Source of the DNA: Palsa-295 sp963785585
Lineage (GTDB): Bacteria; Acidobacteriota; Terriglobia; Acidiferrales; UBA7541
NCBI GenBank assembly: GCA_963785585.1
Contig: CAWAVW010000004.1
Location: 248,001-312,000 of the forward strand
Length of the DNA: 64,000 nt
Direction of reading: 5' to 3'
A program made the translations under genes and the position numbers. Below, piece after piece: positions 17,904 through 25,824 of this stretch; position 1 is the first letter of the stretch, and every line of letters starts with the position of its first letter. The notes beneath the pieces were generated by a model. That model did no database searches. It was not told the DNA's origin and was given only the letters and a program-made list of their open reading frames with translations.

Positions 17904-18980
17904 GTGTCCACGGTCGTCAAAATCGATGCGCTGCACAAGCACTTTGGAAACGTGCGCGCGCTGGACGGCATTTCGTTTCAAGTGGAGGAGGGGGAATGGA
18001 TCGCGATCATGGGTCCATCGGGCTCGGGCAAAACTTCGCTGATTAATATTCTGGGGGGACTGGATACGCCGACATCGGGCAACGCGATCGTGGACGGAAT
18101 CGACGTGGCGCACCTGGACGAAGCGGGCCTGACGCGGTTTCGCGCCGAGAAAATCGGATTTGTGTTTCAGCAGTTTCATCTGGTGCCGTATCTGACCGCG
18201 CTGGAAAACGTAATGTTGGCGCAATATTTTCATAGCACCACGGACGAAACCGAGGCGCGGCAAGCGCTTGAGCGCGTTGGGCTGGGTGACCGGATCGAGC
18301 ATCTGCCAGCCGAGCTTTCCGGAGGCGAGCAGCAACGCGTGGCCGTGGCGCGCGCGCTGATCAACCATCCGAAATTGATCTTGGCGGACGAGCCGACCGG
18401 CAATCTAGACGAAGCGAACGAAGAAATCGTGATTCACCTGCTGCGCGAACTGCACGCGCAGGGGCACACGATATTGATGGTTACGCACGCGCCGGAGATC
18501 GGGCGCCTCGCCGACCGGCGCATCGAGCTTGCGCACGGACGCCTGGCACAGATCACGGAATTTTCCACCGACGACGAAATCCACTTCGATCACTTCCTTG
18601 AGCAGGTCTGGCTGTGCGGCGAAGAGGGAACCGCGCCCTCACTCGAGCAGGTACGCAAGCGTTCGACGGGGCAGGACGCGGCGCGAATTATCGCGCGGCT
18701 GGAATCGCTGGGACTGCTGACGATGCGAGAAAGCGAATTGGCGCTGACGCAGCGCGGCGGCACGCGCGCCCGCGACATCGTCCGGCGCAGGCGGCTGGCA
18801 GAACGTCTGCTGACCGATACGTTTTCGATCACGGAGTCGGAAGCAAACTCGCACGCCTGTAAGTTTGAGCACATCATCAGCCCGGAACTCGACCAAAAAA
18901 TCTGCACGTTCCTTGGGCATCCGACGACATGCCCGCACGGAAATCCAATTCCGGCCGGAACCTGCTGCCCTTCGCGATAG
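17904..18980 (+). CDS. ABC ATPase fused to a DtxR-type metal-sensor domain
   Basis: 358 residues from GTG 17904, 6 nt after the second permease. Residues 1-215 are a complete LolD/MacB-like ATPase: Walker A GPSGSGKTS (37-45), Q-loop Q89, signature LSGGEQQR (138-145), Walker B LILADEP (158-164), H-loop H195. Residues 222-350 are not an ABC element. They align along their length with DtxR/IdeR: a winged helix (about 225-285, ending RLESLGLLTM then LALTQRG), the dimer helix RRRRLAERLLTDTF (294-307), HACKFEHIISPEL (317-329), and LGHPTTCPHGNPIP (337-350). The primary-site ligands Cys319, Glu322 and His323 are kept; the ancillary His79 and His98 of DtxR are Arg297 and Asn315 here. The tail adds Cys343, Cys354 and Cys355. 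An iron-sensing regulatory domain on the transport ATPase is the likely reading. Confidence 0.88.
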   Translation: MSTVVKIDALHKHFGNVRALDGISFQVEEGEWIAIMGPSGSGKTSLINILGGLDTPTSGNAIVDGIDVAHLDEAGLTRFRAEKIGFVFQQFHLVPYLTALENVMLAQYFHSTTDETEARQALERVGLGDRIEHLPAELSGGEQQRVAVARALINHPKLILADEPTGNLDEANEEIVIHLLRELHAQGHTILMVTHAPEIGRLADRRIELAHGRLAQITEFSTDDEIHFDHFLEQVWLCGEEGTAPSLEQVRKRSTGQDAARIIARLESLGLLTMRESELALTQRGGTRARDIVRRRRLAERLLTDTFSITESEANSHACKFEHIISPELDQKICTFLGHPTTCPHGNPIPAGTCCPSR

Positions 18981-19102
18981 GCTTTTCCGCGCCTGCGATT
19001 CCTCGCAAGGTCGTGATTTGGATATAGACTCCGGGTGCGGCGCGAGGGCGACTTGGATTTGTGCGTGGGTGTGTGCGTAGGCGTGGACGTGGAGGGAGAG
19101 CG

Positions 19103-19579
19103 ATGCAGAAAATTACTCCGTTCCTTTGGTTCGACGACAACCTGGAGGAAGCGGTCAATTTCTATACGTCGGTTTTCAAGAACTCGAAGATCGGTTCAAT
19201 CACGCGATTACCGCCAACGACGCCTGGGCCGAAGGGAAAAGTAATCACCGCTACGTTTGAACTCGAAGGAGTTCAGTTCATGGGGCTGAATGGCGGCCCT
19301 GCGCACGCGCGATTTACCGAAGCGATTTCGCTGTTCGTCGATTGTAAGACGCAAGCGGAAGTGGACGAGCTGTGGGCGAAACTCACCGAAGGCGGGAGCG
19401 AGAGCCGCTGCGGCTGGCTGAAAGACAAATTCGGATTGTCTTGGCAGATCGTGCCTCGCGCTCTTGGGGAGATGCTCAGCGATCCTGATCCGCAGAAGTC
19501 AAAACGAGTGATGGAAGCGATGCTGAAAATGGTGAAGCTCGATATCGAAACATTGCGAAGGGCGCACGCGGGTGAATGA
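19103..19579 (+). CDS. VOC-family protein, PhnB/3-dmu-9_3-mt type
   Basis: 158 residues starting MQKITPFLWFDDNLEEAVNFY, the usual opening of the PhnB-like branch of the vicinal-oxygen-chelate superfamily. Further family features are FELEGVQFMGLNGGP and the segment DKFGLSWQIVPRALGEML near the end. Family members are common, small and mostly uncharacterised; no substrate can be read from the sequence. GGAGGGAGAG at 19091-19100 is the ribosome binding site for ATG 19103. It lies 122 nt after the iron operon and is probably separate from it. Confidence 0.85.
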   Translation: MQKITPFLWFDDNLEEAVNFYTSVFKNSKIGSITRLPPTTPGPKGKVITATFELEGVQFMGLNGGPAHARFTEAISLFVDCKTQAEVDELWAKLTEGGSESRCGWLKDKFGLSWQIVPRALGEMLSDPDPQKSKRVMEAMLKMVKLDIETLRRAHAGE

Positions 19580-19626
19580 GCTTTCCGTCGAACCCGCGCG
19601 TGACGCTCTGTTAGAATCATAATTCA

Positions 19627-20025
19627 ATGCCCATTGCACTCGATGCGCGGAAGAAACCGATCAGCGTGAAGGTGAACGTCACAAGCGGCGAAGGCGTGGA
19701 GATCACCTGGTCGGACATGCACACCAGCCGTTACGAATTTCCGTATTTGCGCGACCACTGCCCGTGCGCGATGTGCAACGACGAGCGAGCGAAGAAAGCG
19801 GAGGGAGGCGGCGCGGCGGCGGTGCTGCCGATGTTCAAACCGCGCGTGACGGCGAACAGCGCGAGCGCGGTGGGCAATTACGCGATTCAGATTCAATTTT
19901 CAGACAGCCACGCCACCGGCATCTACAGCTTCGAACATTTCCGCGAAATATGCCCGTGCAGCGCGTGCGAACGTGAATTTCGATCGACGCCGGAGCCACC
20001 CGACTCGCGGAGCGGGAATCCGTAA
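19627..20025 (+). CDS. DUF971 / GBBH-like N-terminal domain protein
   Basis: 132 residues with the DUF971 signature HTSRYEFPYLRDHCPCAMC and a second Cys pair ICPCSAC. The family matches the N-terminal domain of gamma-butyrobetaine hydroxylase and is often found next to, or fused with, Mrp/ApbC Fe-S carrier proteins. Four cysteines in two CPC-x-x-C motifs suggest metal binding. No Mrp gene is in the window; a SufT-like gene lies 7 kb away. Function otherwise unknown. Confidence 0.8.
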   Translation: MPIALDARKKPISVKVNVTSGEGVEITWSDMHTSRYEFPYLRDHCPCAMCNDERAKKAEGGGAAAVLPMFKPRVTANSASAVGNYAIQIQFSDSHATGIYSFEHFREICPCSACEREFRSTPEPPDSRSGNP

Positions 20026-20055
20026 GGTTCATCGAATCATAGGGTAGCGCGATGC

Positions 20056-20085
20056 TTTCCTTTCGTCCCCGTTTCAACGTATAGT
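20056..20085 (+). promoter_or_regulatory. possible promoter of the APC transporter gene
   Basis: TTTCCT (20056-20061), an 18-nt spacer and TATAGT (20080-20085), 18 nt before the ATG at 20104. The -35 box is weak. Confidence 0.4.
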
Positions 20086-20103
20086 TTCAAGCCACACGAA
20101 GAC

Positions 20104-22404
20104 ATGTCATCGAATCCCAACGGTCCTTCTTTCACGCCGGGTGCGGCACGCCCCATCGCAAAGGTTCTGGTGGCCACCACGGCCATGCTCGCCTTTATTT
20201 CGTTTTGGCGAGCCGCTGCGATCGTACTGAATGACCTGGCTTCCTCCGCGTATTACGCGGGTGGAGAAGCCGAGCAGTTCATCGGCAAGACCGCTCCGTG
20301 GTTCATTCTGGGTATCATGCTGTTCTCTTACGCGGTGCGCGCCGTGTACGTGGAAAGTTGCAGCATGTTCGTGCGCGGCGGCGTGTACCGGGTGGTGAAG
20401 GAAGCGCTGGGCGGAACTCTGGCGAAGTTTTCCGTTTCCGCATTGATGTTCGATTATGTGCTGACCGGGCCAATCAGCGGCGTTTCGGCGGGACAATACC
20501 TGGGTGGCGTAATCAATGAGCTTTTCGATTATTCGAAGATTGGGTTTCATTTAAGCCCGAACGTCACGGCGGCGACCGTCGCGATCGTCATCACACTGTA
20601 TTTCTGGTGGGAAAATATCAAAGGCGTGCCGGAATCGAGCGGCAAGGCGCTGATCATCATGGAGCTCACCACCATCATGGTGGTGATGCTGATTAGCTGG
20701 TGTTGCTACACGCTTTGGGTTCGCGGAGGTTGGCACCTGCCGCCGCTGCCGAACGCGGGCAATATGAAGCTTGACAAGGGCTCTCTTGGCTGGCTCGACG
20801 GATACCATTGGGCGCATTCGATCACGCTGATCATTATTTTTGTGGGCCTGGGCCATTCCGTGCTGGCCATGAGCGGAGAAGAATCGCTCGCGCAGGTGTA
20901 CCGCGAAATCGAGCATCCCAAGCTGAGGAATCTGAAAAAAGCCGGGCTGGTAATTTTCGTGTACAGCCTGGTGTTCACATCGCTGGTTTCGTTTTTTGCG
21001 GTAATGATTATTCCGGACAGCGTTCGCGGCAACTTCACGGAAAATCTGATTGGCGGCCTTTCGATGCATTTGGTCGGAAGCTTTCCGGTACGGCTGGCGT
21101 TTCACGTCTTCGTCGTGGTGGTAGGGACGCTGATTCTTGCCGGGGCGGTGAACACCGCGATTGTGGGCTCGAACGGCGTACTGAACCGCGTGTCGGAAGA
21201 TGGAGTGCTCACCGATTGGTTCCGGCATCCGCATCCGCGTTTTGGCACGACGCACCGGATCATCAATCTGGTGGTGGCGTTTCAGCTGGTAACGATCATA
21301 GCAAGCCGCGGCGACGTGACGTTCCTTGGGAACCTCTATGCGTTCGGCGTGATTTGGAGTTTCTCAATGAAGGGCGTGGCGGTGCTGGTGCTGCGCTACA
21401 CGCATCCCCAGGACCGCGAATATCGCGTGCCTTTCAATCCGGTAATTTTCGGCAAGGAAATTCCGATCGGGCTTGGGCTGATCACGCTGGTGCTGGTGGC
21501 CATCGCGTTTATCAACCTTTTCACCAAGCCCTCGGCGACGATTGCAGGCGTGATCTTCACTGTCTTACTTTTCACGGTGTTTGAGGTTTCCGAACATCGC
21601 ATGAAGGTGCGGGCGGCCGGAGCGGCGCACGTGGAGCTCGACCAATTCAATTTGGCACAAGAAGCGGAACTCACCCCGGACAGCGTGGGAGTGGCAGCGG
21701 GAAATATTCTGGTGCCGGTAAGCACGTACTACGGGCTGACGCACCTGGAGGCTGCGCTGCGTCGCGTACGCCGGAAAGAAGCGGAGATCGTGGTGCTTCA
21801 CGTGCGGATGCTGCGTCGCGCGGCTTCCGGTGAGTACGAACTGGCGCCCGACCAGTTATTCAGCACGATCGAACAATTGCTGTTCACCAAAGTGCTTGCG
21901 ATTGCCGAGAAGGAAGGGAAACCTGTGCGGCTGGCGGTGGCTGCGGCGAATAATCTGTGGGAAGGCATTCTGCGCACGGCAACGAATTTACAATCGAGCA
22001 CCGTCGTGATCGGCAGTTCCTCGAAGATGCCGGTAAACGATCAGGCTCGCGAGATTGGATTGTCGTGGGAGCGGATGGCCGAGCCTCGCCCGCGCGTGAC
22101 GCTGGAAATTTTCACGCCCGCCGGACAGGAGCAGATTTTCTATCTGGGTCCCCATGCGCCGCGCCTGACGCCGAATGAAATCGAAATGCTGCACCGCGTA
22201 TGGCTGGAATTGAGCGACTTGTTGCCCGGCGAAGAAGTGCACCACCACGATATCGTTCACTTTGCGCTCACCGAAGTGGAGCGCGAAATGAATGAAGGGC
22301 AAACCGCGTCGGTCACCGAGAGACTCCGGCAGCACATTCACGATATCGAAGGGCGGCGCTCGCATCCCGACGAACCGCCGAAAAAGTTGCCGGGGCAGTC
22401 GTAG
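20104..22404 (+). CDS. APC-superfamily transporter with C-terminal USP-like domain
   Basis: 766 residues. Residues 1-500 have about twelve hydrophobic segments with APC-type features in TM1 (FISFWRAAAIVLNDLASSAYYAGG) and a central GHSVLAMSGEESLAQVYREIE, so this is probably an amino acid permease. The cytoplasmic part (about 530-766) starts with ILVPVSTYYGLTHLEAALRR and has VVLHVRML and STVVIGSSSKM. This is the pattern of a universal-stress-protein fold with a glycine-rich nucleotide loop, a domain seen on some bacterial APC and cation transporters. Substrate is not deducible. Its end faces a minus-strand gene. Confidence 0.85.
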   Translation: MSSNPNGPSFTPGAARPIAKVLVATTAMLAFISFWRAAAIVLNDLASSAYYAGGEAEQFIGKTAPWFILGIMLFSYAVRAVYVESCSMFVRGGVYRVVKEALGGTLAKFSVSALMFDYVLTGPISGVSAGQYLGGVINELFDYSKIGFHLSPNVTAATVAIVITLYFWWENIKGVPESSGKALIIMELTTIMVVMLISWCCYTLWVRGGWHLPPLPNAGNMKLDKGSLGWLDGYHWAHSITLIIIFVGLGHSVLAMSGEESLAQVYREIEHPKLRNLKKAGLVIFVYSLVFTSLVSFFAVMIIPDSVRGNFTENLIGGLSMHLVGSFPVRLAFHVFVVVVGTLILAGAVNTAIVGSNGVLNRVSEDGVLTDWFRHPHPRFGTTHRIINLVVAFQLVTIIASRGDVTFLGNLYAFGVIWSFSMKGVAVLVLRYTHPQDREYRVPFNPVIFGKEIPIGLGLITLVLVAIAFINLFTKPSATIAGVIFTVLLFTVFEVSEHRMKVRAAGAAHVELDQFNLAQEAELTPDSVGVAAGNILVPVSTYYGLTHLEAALRRVRRKEAEIVVLHVRMLRRAASGEYELAPDQLFSTIEQLLFTKVLAIAEKEGKPVRLAVAAANNLWEGILRTATNLQSSTVVIGSSSKMPVNDQAREIGLSWERMAEPRPRVTLEIFTPAGQEQIFYLGPHAPRLTPNEIEMLHRVWLELSDLLPGEEVHHHDIVHFALTEVEREMNEGQTASVTERLRQHIHDIEGRRSHPDEPPKKLPGQS

Positions 22405-22428
22405 CCAAGGCGAAGTTCGCCGTCGGAT

Positions 22429-22788
22429 TTATTTTTTGGCGAACGAGAAGACGGCACTCAGCAGCCCGCGCAGCACCAGGACGACTCCCGCGATGCCCAG
22501 CAGCGCCATCGAATATTTCGTGTGAAACAGCGCGATATCGATCAGCAGGATTCCGACGATAGCCAACGATCCGGCGCGAACATTGGATTGCGCGCGAGAT
22601 ACGCTGGTTTCGGGCCGACGGAACGCGCGCGCGGCGAGGTAAAGGAAGAGCACACCGATGGCGATCACGCCGGCGGGTCGCGCCGGTAATGAAGCGCGGC
22701 CCGAGAAGGCCAGCAGAATCAGCAGCGCGCCGAGCAGCACGACGATCATCTCGCTGAGCATTCGGAATGGATTGAGTGGTTGAGGCAT
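22429..22788 (-). CDS. small membrane protein, unknown function
   Basis: 119 residues with about four hydrophobic stretches (MIVVLLGALLILLAFSG, AGVIAIGVLFLYLAARAF, LAIVGILLIDIALF, MALLGIAGVVLVLRGLL) and short basic loops. It ends 24 nt from the end of the APC transporter gene on the opposite strand. I recognise no family. The hydrophobic pattern and regular codon use support a real gene. Confidence 0.65.
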   Translation of the reverse strand: MPQPLNPFRMLSEMIVVLLGALLILLAFSGRASLPARPAGVIAIGVLFLYLAARAFRRPETSVSRAQSNVRAGSLAIVGILLIDIALFHTKYSMALLGIAGVVLVLRGLLSAVFSFAKK

Positions 22789-22909
22789 TTACAGTCCTTG
22801 CCGTCGCGTAGTATCGCTGGACTCGCGGCAGGCACGCAACAAGCGCGATGTTCAAGGATGCGGTGAAAGCACCGATGAAAGCGCTCTTCAGGCTGCGTTC
22901 GCGGGTCCC

Positions 22910-22937
22910 TTTCCGATCCGCCTTGGAATGATATACT
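22910..22937 (+). promoter_or_regulatory. probable promoter of trxB
   Basis: TTTCCG (22910-22915), a 16-nt spacer and TATACT (22932-22937), about 64 nt upstream of the trxB ATG. Confidence 0.5.
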
Positions 22938-23000
22938 TACCCGTTTGCGCTTTGCATCGCGGTCCGTCGCAACTTCATCCAATTGCTGGGAGACAGATAC

Positions 23001-23924
23001 ATGCATAAGGTCATCATCATCGGGAGCGGTTGCGCGGGACTGACGGCGGCGATTTATGCGGCGCGCGCGGATTTGAATCCGCTGGTGCTGGACGGCTATG
23101 AGCCCGGCGGCCAACTGGCGTTGACGACGCTGGTGGAGAATTTTCCGGGATTTCCCGAGGGAATTATGGGGCCGGAGTTGATTGAGAACGCGCGCAAGCA
23201 AGCGCAGCGTTTCGGGACCGAATTTCGGTCCGGGGCGGTGGCGTCGGTGGATTTGAGCAAGCGACCTTTCCAAGTGGTAGCGGGGAAGGAAACCTATGAA
23301 GCCGAATCGCTGATCATCGCTTCGGGAGCTTCGGCGCGGATGCTCGGTATCGAATCCGAGAAACAACTGCTGGGCTACGGTGTTTCTACCTGTGCGACGT
23401 GCGACGGGTTTTTCTTCCGCGGCAAGGACATTATTGTGGTCGGCGGCGGAGACACGGCGATGGAAGAGGCTACGTTCCTGACGAAGTTCGCCAGGAAAGT
23501 GACGCTCGTCCATCGACGCAACGAGTTCCGCGCTTCGAAGATTATGATCGATCGGGCGCGGGCCAACGAAAAGATCGAATTTCTCACGCCCTACGAAATC
23601 TCGGAAGTCCATGATGTGACCAAGCAGTCGGTGGAAAAAGTGACGCTGCGCAATACCGAAAATGGGTCAACGCAATCGCGCGATGTATCGGGAGTGTTCG
23701 TCGCCATCGGGCACGATCCGAATACGAAAATCTTCAAGGGCCAGCTGGAGATGGACGCGAACGGATACTTGATCACGCACGACGGGCCGAAGACGAATGT
23801 GGAAGGCGTGTTCGCCGCGGGCGACGTGCAGGACCATCACTACCGCCAGGCAATCACGGCAGCGGGCTCCGGCTGCATGGCGGCGATTGAAGCGGAGCGT
23901 TTTCTGGAAGGACACAAGGCCTGA
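23001..23924 (+). CDS. trxB: thioredoxin-disulfide reductase
   Basis: TrxB passes electrons from NADPH through FAD to thioredoxin. The 307 residues include the FAD-binding IIGSGCAGLTAA (6-17), the redox-active CATC (131-134) and the NADPH-binding motif VVGGGDTAMEEA (146-157). They end with the FAD motif GVFAAGDVQD and the ITAAGSGCMAA segment. Length and order match low-molecular-weight bacterial TrxB. ATG 23001 has GGGAG upstream at 22988-22992. Proline dehydrogenase follows after 37 nt on the same strand, perhaps co-transcribed. Confidence 0.95.
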   Translation: MHKVIIIGSGCAGLTAAIYAARADLNPLVLDGYEPGGQLALTTLVENFPGFPEGIMGPELIENARKQAQRFGTEFRSGAVASVDLSKRPFQVVAGKETYEAESLIIASGASARMLGIESEKQLLGYGVSTCATCDGFFFRGKDIIVVGGGDTAMEEATFLTKFARKVTLVHRRNEFRASKIMIDRARANEKIEFLTPYEISEVHDVTKQSVEKVTLRNTENGSTQSRDVSGVFVAIGHDPNTKIFKGQLEMDANGYLITHDGPKTNVEGVFAAGDVQDHHYRQAITAAGSGCMAAIEAERFLEGHKA

Positions 23925-23961
23925 TGGGGCGGCGCGGAGAGCGGGTGGAGATCCACCGATC

Positions 23962-24900
23962 ATGATGCGGGCGATTCTGCTGCATCTTTCCGAAAACAAA
24001 AAGCTGGCGCCATGGATCATGGCGAATCGCGTCAGCCGCCGCGTGGCGCAGCGTTTTGTGGCGGGCGACAATCTCGACGATGCCATCATCGCCGCGCGCG
24101 AAGTGAATCGCGCGCGCCAGTCCGCCAGCCTGGACCTGCTCGGCGAAAATGTTTCCGATGAAGCCGGAGCGCGGGCGGCCGCGGAAGGCTACATCGCCAT
24201 CTTCGACCGAATCGCCAGCGAAAAGCTCGACGCCAACGTTTCGCTCAAACTCACGCAGCTCGGCCTCGACCTGAACGAATCGCTCTGCCAGGAACTGCTG
24301 GAAGGAATTGTGGCGCACGCGAGCGCGCAGGGAAATTTCGTTCGTGTGGACATGGAAGGCTCGGCTTACACGCAGCGAACGGTTGCACTGGTGAAGCGGG
24401 TACGAGCGAAGTACGAAGGCGTGGGCACGGTGATGCAGTCGTACTTGTATCGCGCGGAACAGGACGTTCGGGACTTGCTGTCGGTTGGCTGCCGAATGCG
24501 CTTATGCAAAGGCGCTTACAAGGAGCCTCCGGACGTTGCGTTTCCGAAAAAATCGGATGTGGACGCCAATTACGTGAAGCTGATGAAGATTCTGCTGCCG
24601 AGCGGCGTGTATCACGGAATTGCGACGCATGATCCGGCGATGATCGACGCCACAAAGGAATTCGTAAAGCAGCAGGGAATCGGACTTGACCGGTTTGAGT
24701 TTCAAATGCTGTACGGCATTCGGACGGACCTGCAGCAGCAACTGACGCGCGAGGGATACCGGCTTCGCGTGTACATACCGTTTGGCACCGACTGGTTTCC
24801 CTACTTCATGCGGCGGCTGGCCGAGCGCCCGGCGAATATGGTCTTCTTTTTGCGCAGCCTTGTCCCTCACGCGTCGAGTACCGAGCCCCCGGCTTTTTGA
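23962..24900 (+). CDS. proline dehydrogenase
   Basis: A monofunctional FAD-dependent proline dehydrogenase (312 residues) that oxidises proline to pyrroline-5-carboxylate. Motifs of the TIM-barrel family are present: ANVSLKLTQLGLD, VRVDMEGSAY, LCKGAYKEP, IATHDPAMI, FEFQMLYGIR, and the terminal YIPFGTDWFPYFMRRLAERPAN with the substrate-binding RRxxER. Two in-frame ATGs lie three bases apart (23962 and 23965). No P5C dehydrogenase gene is in the window. Confidence 0.93.
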   Translation: MMRAILLHLSENKKLAPWIMANRVSRRVAQRFVAGDNLDDAIIAAREVNRARQSASLDLLGENVSDEAGARAAAEGYIAIFDRIASEKLDANVSLKLTQLGLDLNESLCQELLEGIVAHASAQGNFVRVDMEGSAYTQRTVALVKRVRAKYEGVGTVMQSYLYRAEQDVRDLLSVGCRMRLCKGAYKEPPDVAFPKKSDVDANYVKLMKILLPSGVYHGIATHDPAMIDATKEFVKQQGIGLDRFEFQMLYGIRTDLQQQLTREGYRLRVYIPFGTDWFPYFMRRLAERPANMVFFLRSLVPHASSTEPPAF

Positions 24901-24935
24901 GCCCCCAACATAGCATCACCGCTGCCGGCGACCGG

Positions 24936-24964
24936 TTGTCAGAATGATTGATCCGGCTTAGAAT
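24936..24964 (+). promoter_or_regulatory. promoter of the glycine-zipper lipoprotein gene
   Basis: TTGTCA (24936-24941), a 17-nt spacer and TAGAAT (24959-24964), 63 nt before the ATG at 25028. Confidence 0.65.
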
Positions 24965-25027
24965 GGGCGCGTTTTTTGCGCGCGGTTATTTTCCGTTTCT
25001 TACCACACCCACGTACAGGAGCAACTG

Positions 25028-25732
25028 ATGAGAAATCGATTCTTCCATGCGTGCCTTGCGGCGGCGCTCGCTCTATCGATTGGCGGCTGCGGAAAATCGA
25101 GCAGCACGCCGAGTCCATCTGCGTCGCCTTCGAATTCCGGATCGGGAAGCAATTCGACTTCGCAACCCGGCGCATCGAACGTGCAACCAGCGCCCGCCCC
25201 GGTTCCTCCTCCCCCGCCGCCTCCGGTCGTGGTCCCGTCAGGCACGTCGCTGACGATTTCGCTGGGGGACACGATTGACACAAAACTCGCGAACGACGGA
25301 GACCACTTCGCCGCTACGCTCGCGGAACCGATTTCGGTGGCAGGCAACGTGGTTCTGCCGGTCGGCACGCGCGTCTCCGGCACGATCATCACGTCGCATT
25401 CCGCGGGAAAATTCAACGGCAACGCGGTGCTGGCGCTGACACTGGATACGATCCGTTTGAATGGGAACCCCTACTCGATCCAGACCAGCGAATTTGAAGA
25501 CGCCGGGAAGGGCCGGGGAAAGCGCACCGGAATTGGAGCCGGGGGCGGAGCGGCGTTTGGCGCGATCGTGGGAGCATTGGCAGGCGGCGGGAAGGGAGCC
25601 GCGATTGGCGCACTGGCGGGCGGCGGCGCGGGCACGGCGGGTGCGGCGTTCACCGGAAAACGCGACATCACACTTCCAGCGGAGACGCGGCTGCATTTCC
25701 GGCTGACGGCACCGGTGACGATTCAGCAGTAG
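25028..25732 (+). CDS. putative lipoprotein with glycine-zipper segment
   Basis: 234 residues. A signal peptide ends at the lipobox SIGGC (Cys near residue 21), so it is probably lipidated. A Ser/Pro-rich spacer (about 25-70) leads to a beta-rich domain (about 72-155, SLTISLGDTIDTKLANDGDHFAATL, LPVGTRVSGTI). A glycine-zipper stretch follows (about 168-207, GIGAGGGAAFGAIVGALAGG). The ending, LPAETRLHFRLTAPVTI, is typical of acidobacterial glycine-zipper proteins. Likely a periplasmic or outer-membrane-associated protein of unknown role. AGGAG lies 8 nt before the ATG; a terminator follows the stop. Confidence 0.8.
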   Translation: MRNRFFHACLAAALALSIGGCGKSSSTPSPSASPSNSGSGSNSTSQPGASNVQPAPAPVPPPPPPPVVVPSGTSLTISLGDTIDTKLANDGDHFAATLAEPISVAGNVVLPVGTRVSGTIITSHSAGKFNGNAVLALTLDTIRLNGNPYSIQTSEFEDAGKGRGKRTGIGAGGGAAFGAIVGALAGGGKGAAIGALAGGGAGTAGAAFTGKRDITLPAETRLHFRLTAPVTIQQ

Positions 25733-25756
25733 GATTTGCGCGCGCGCGCAAAATGA

Positions 25757-25790
25757 AAAGCCCTCGGGTACGACGCCGAGGGCTTTTTTG
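25757..25790 (+). terminator. bidirectional Rho-independent terminator
   Basis: AAAGCCCTCGG (25757-25767) pairs with CCGAGGGCTTT (25776 on), followed by a T run; the A run on the left lets it serve the minus strand too. It lies between the convergent lipoprotein gene and the UPF0173 hydrolase remnant. Confidence 0.85.
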
Positions 25791-25824
25791 TTGTTCACGT
25801 ATTCGGCGAGTCGCGCGTTTGCCG

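Noticed and set aside
19103..19579. Idea that the VOC gene belongs to the iron operon
   Set aside because: 122-nt gap, its own ribosome binding site, and no link between PhnB-like VOC proteins and Fet systems.
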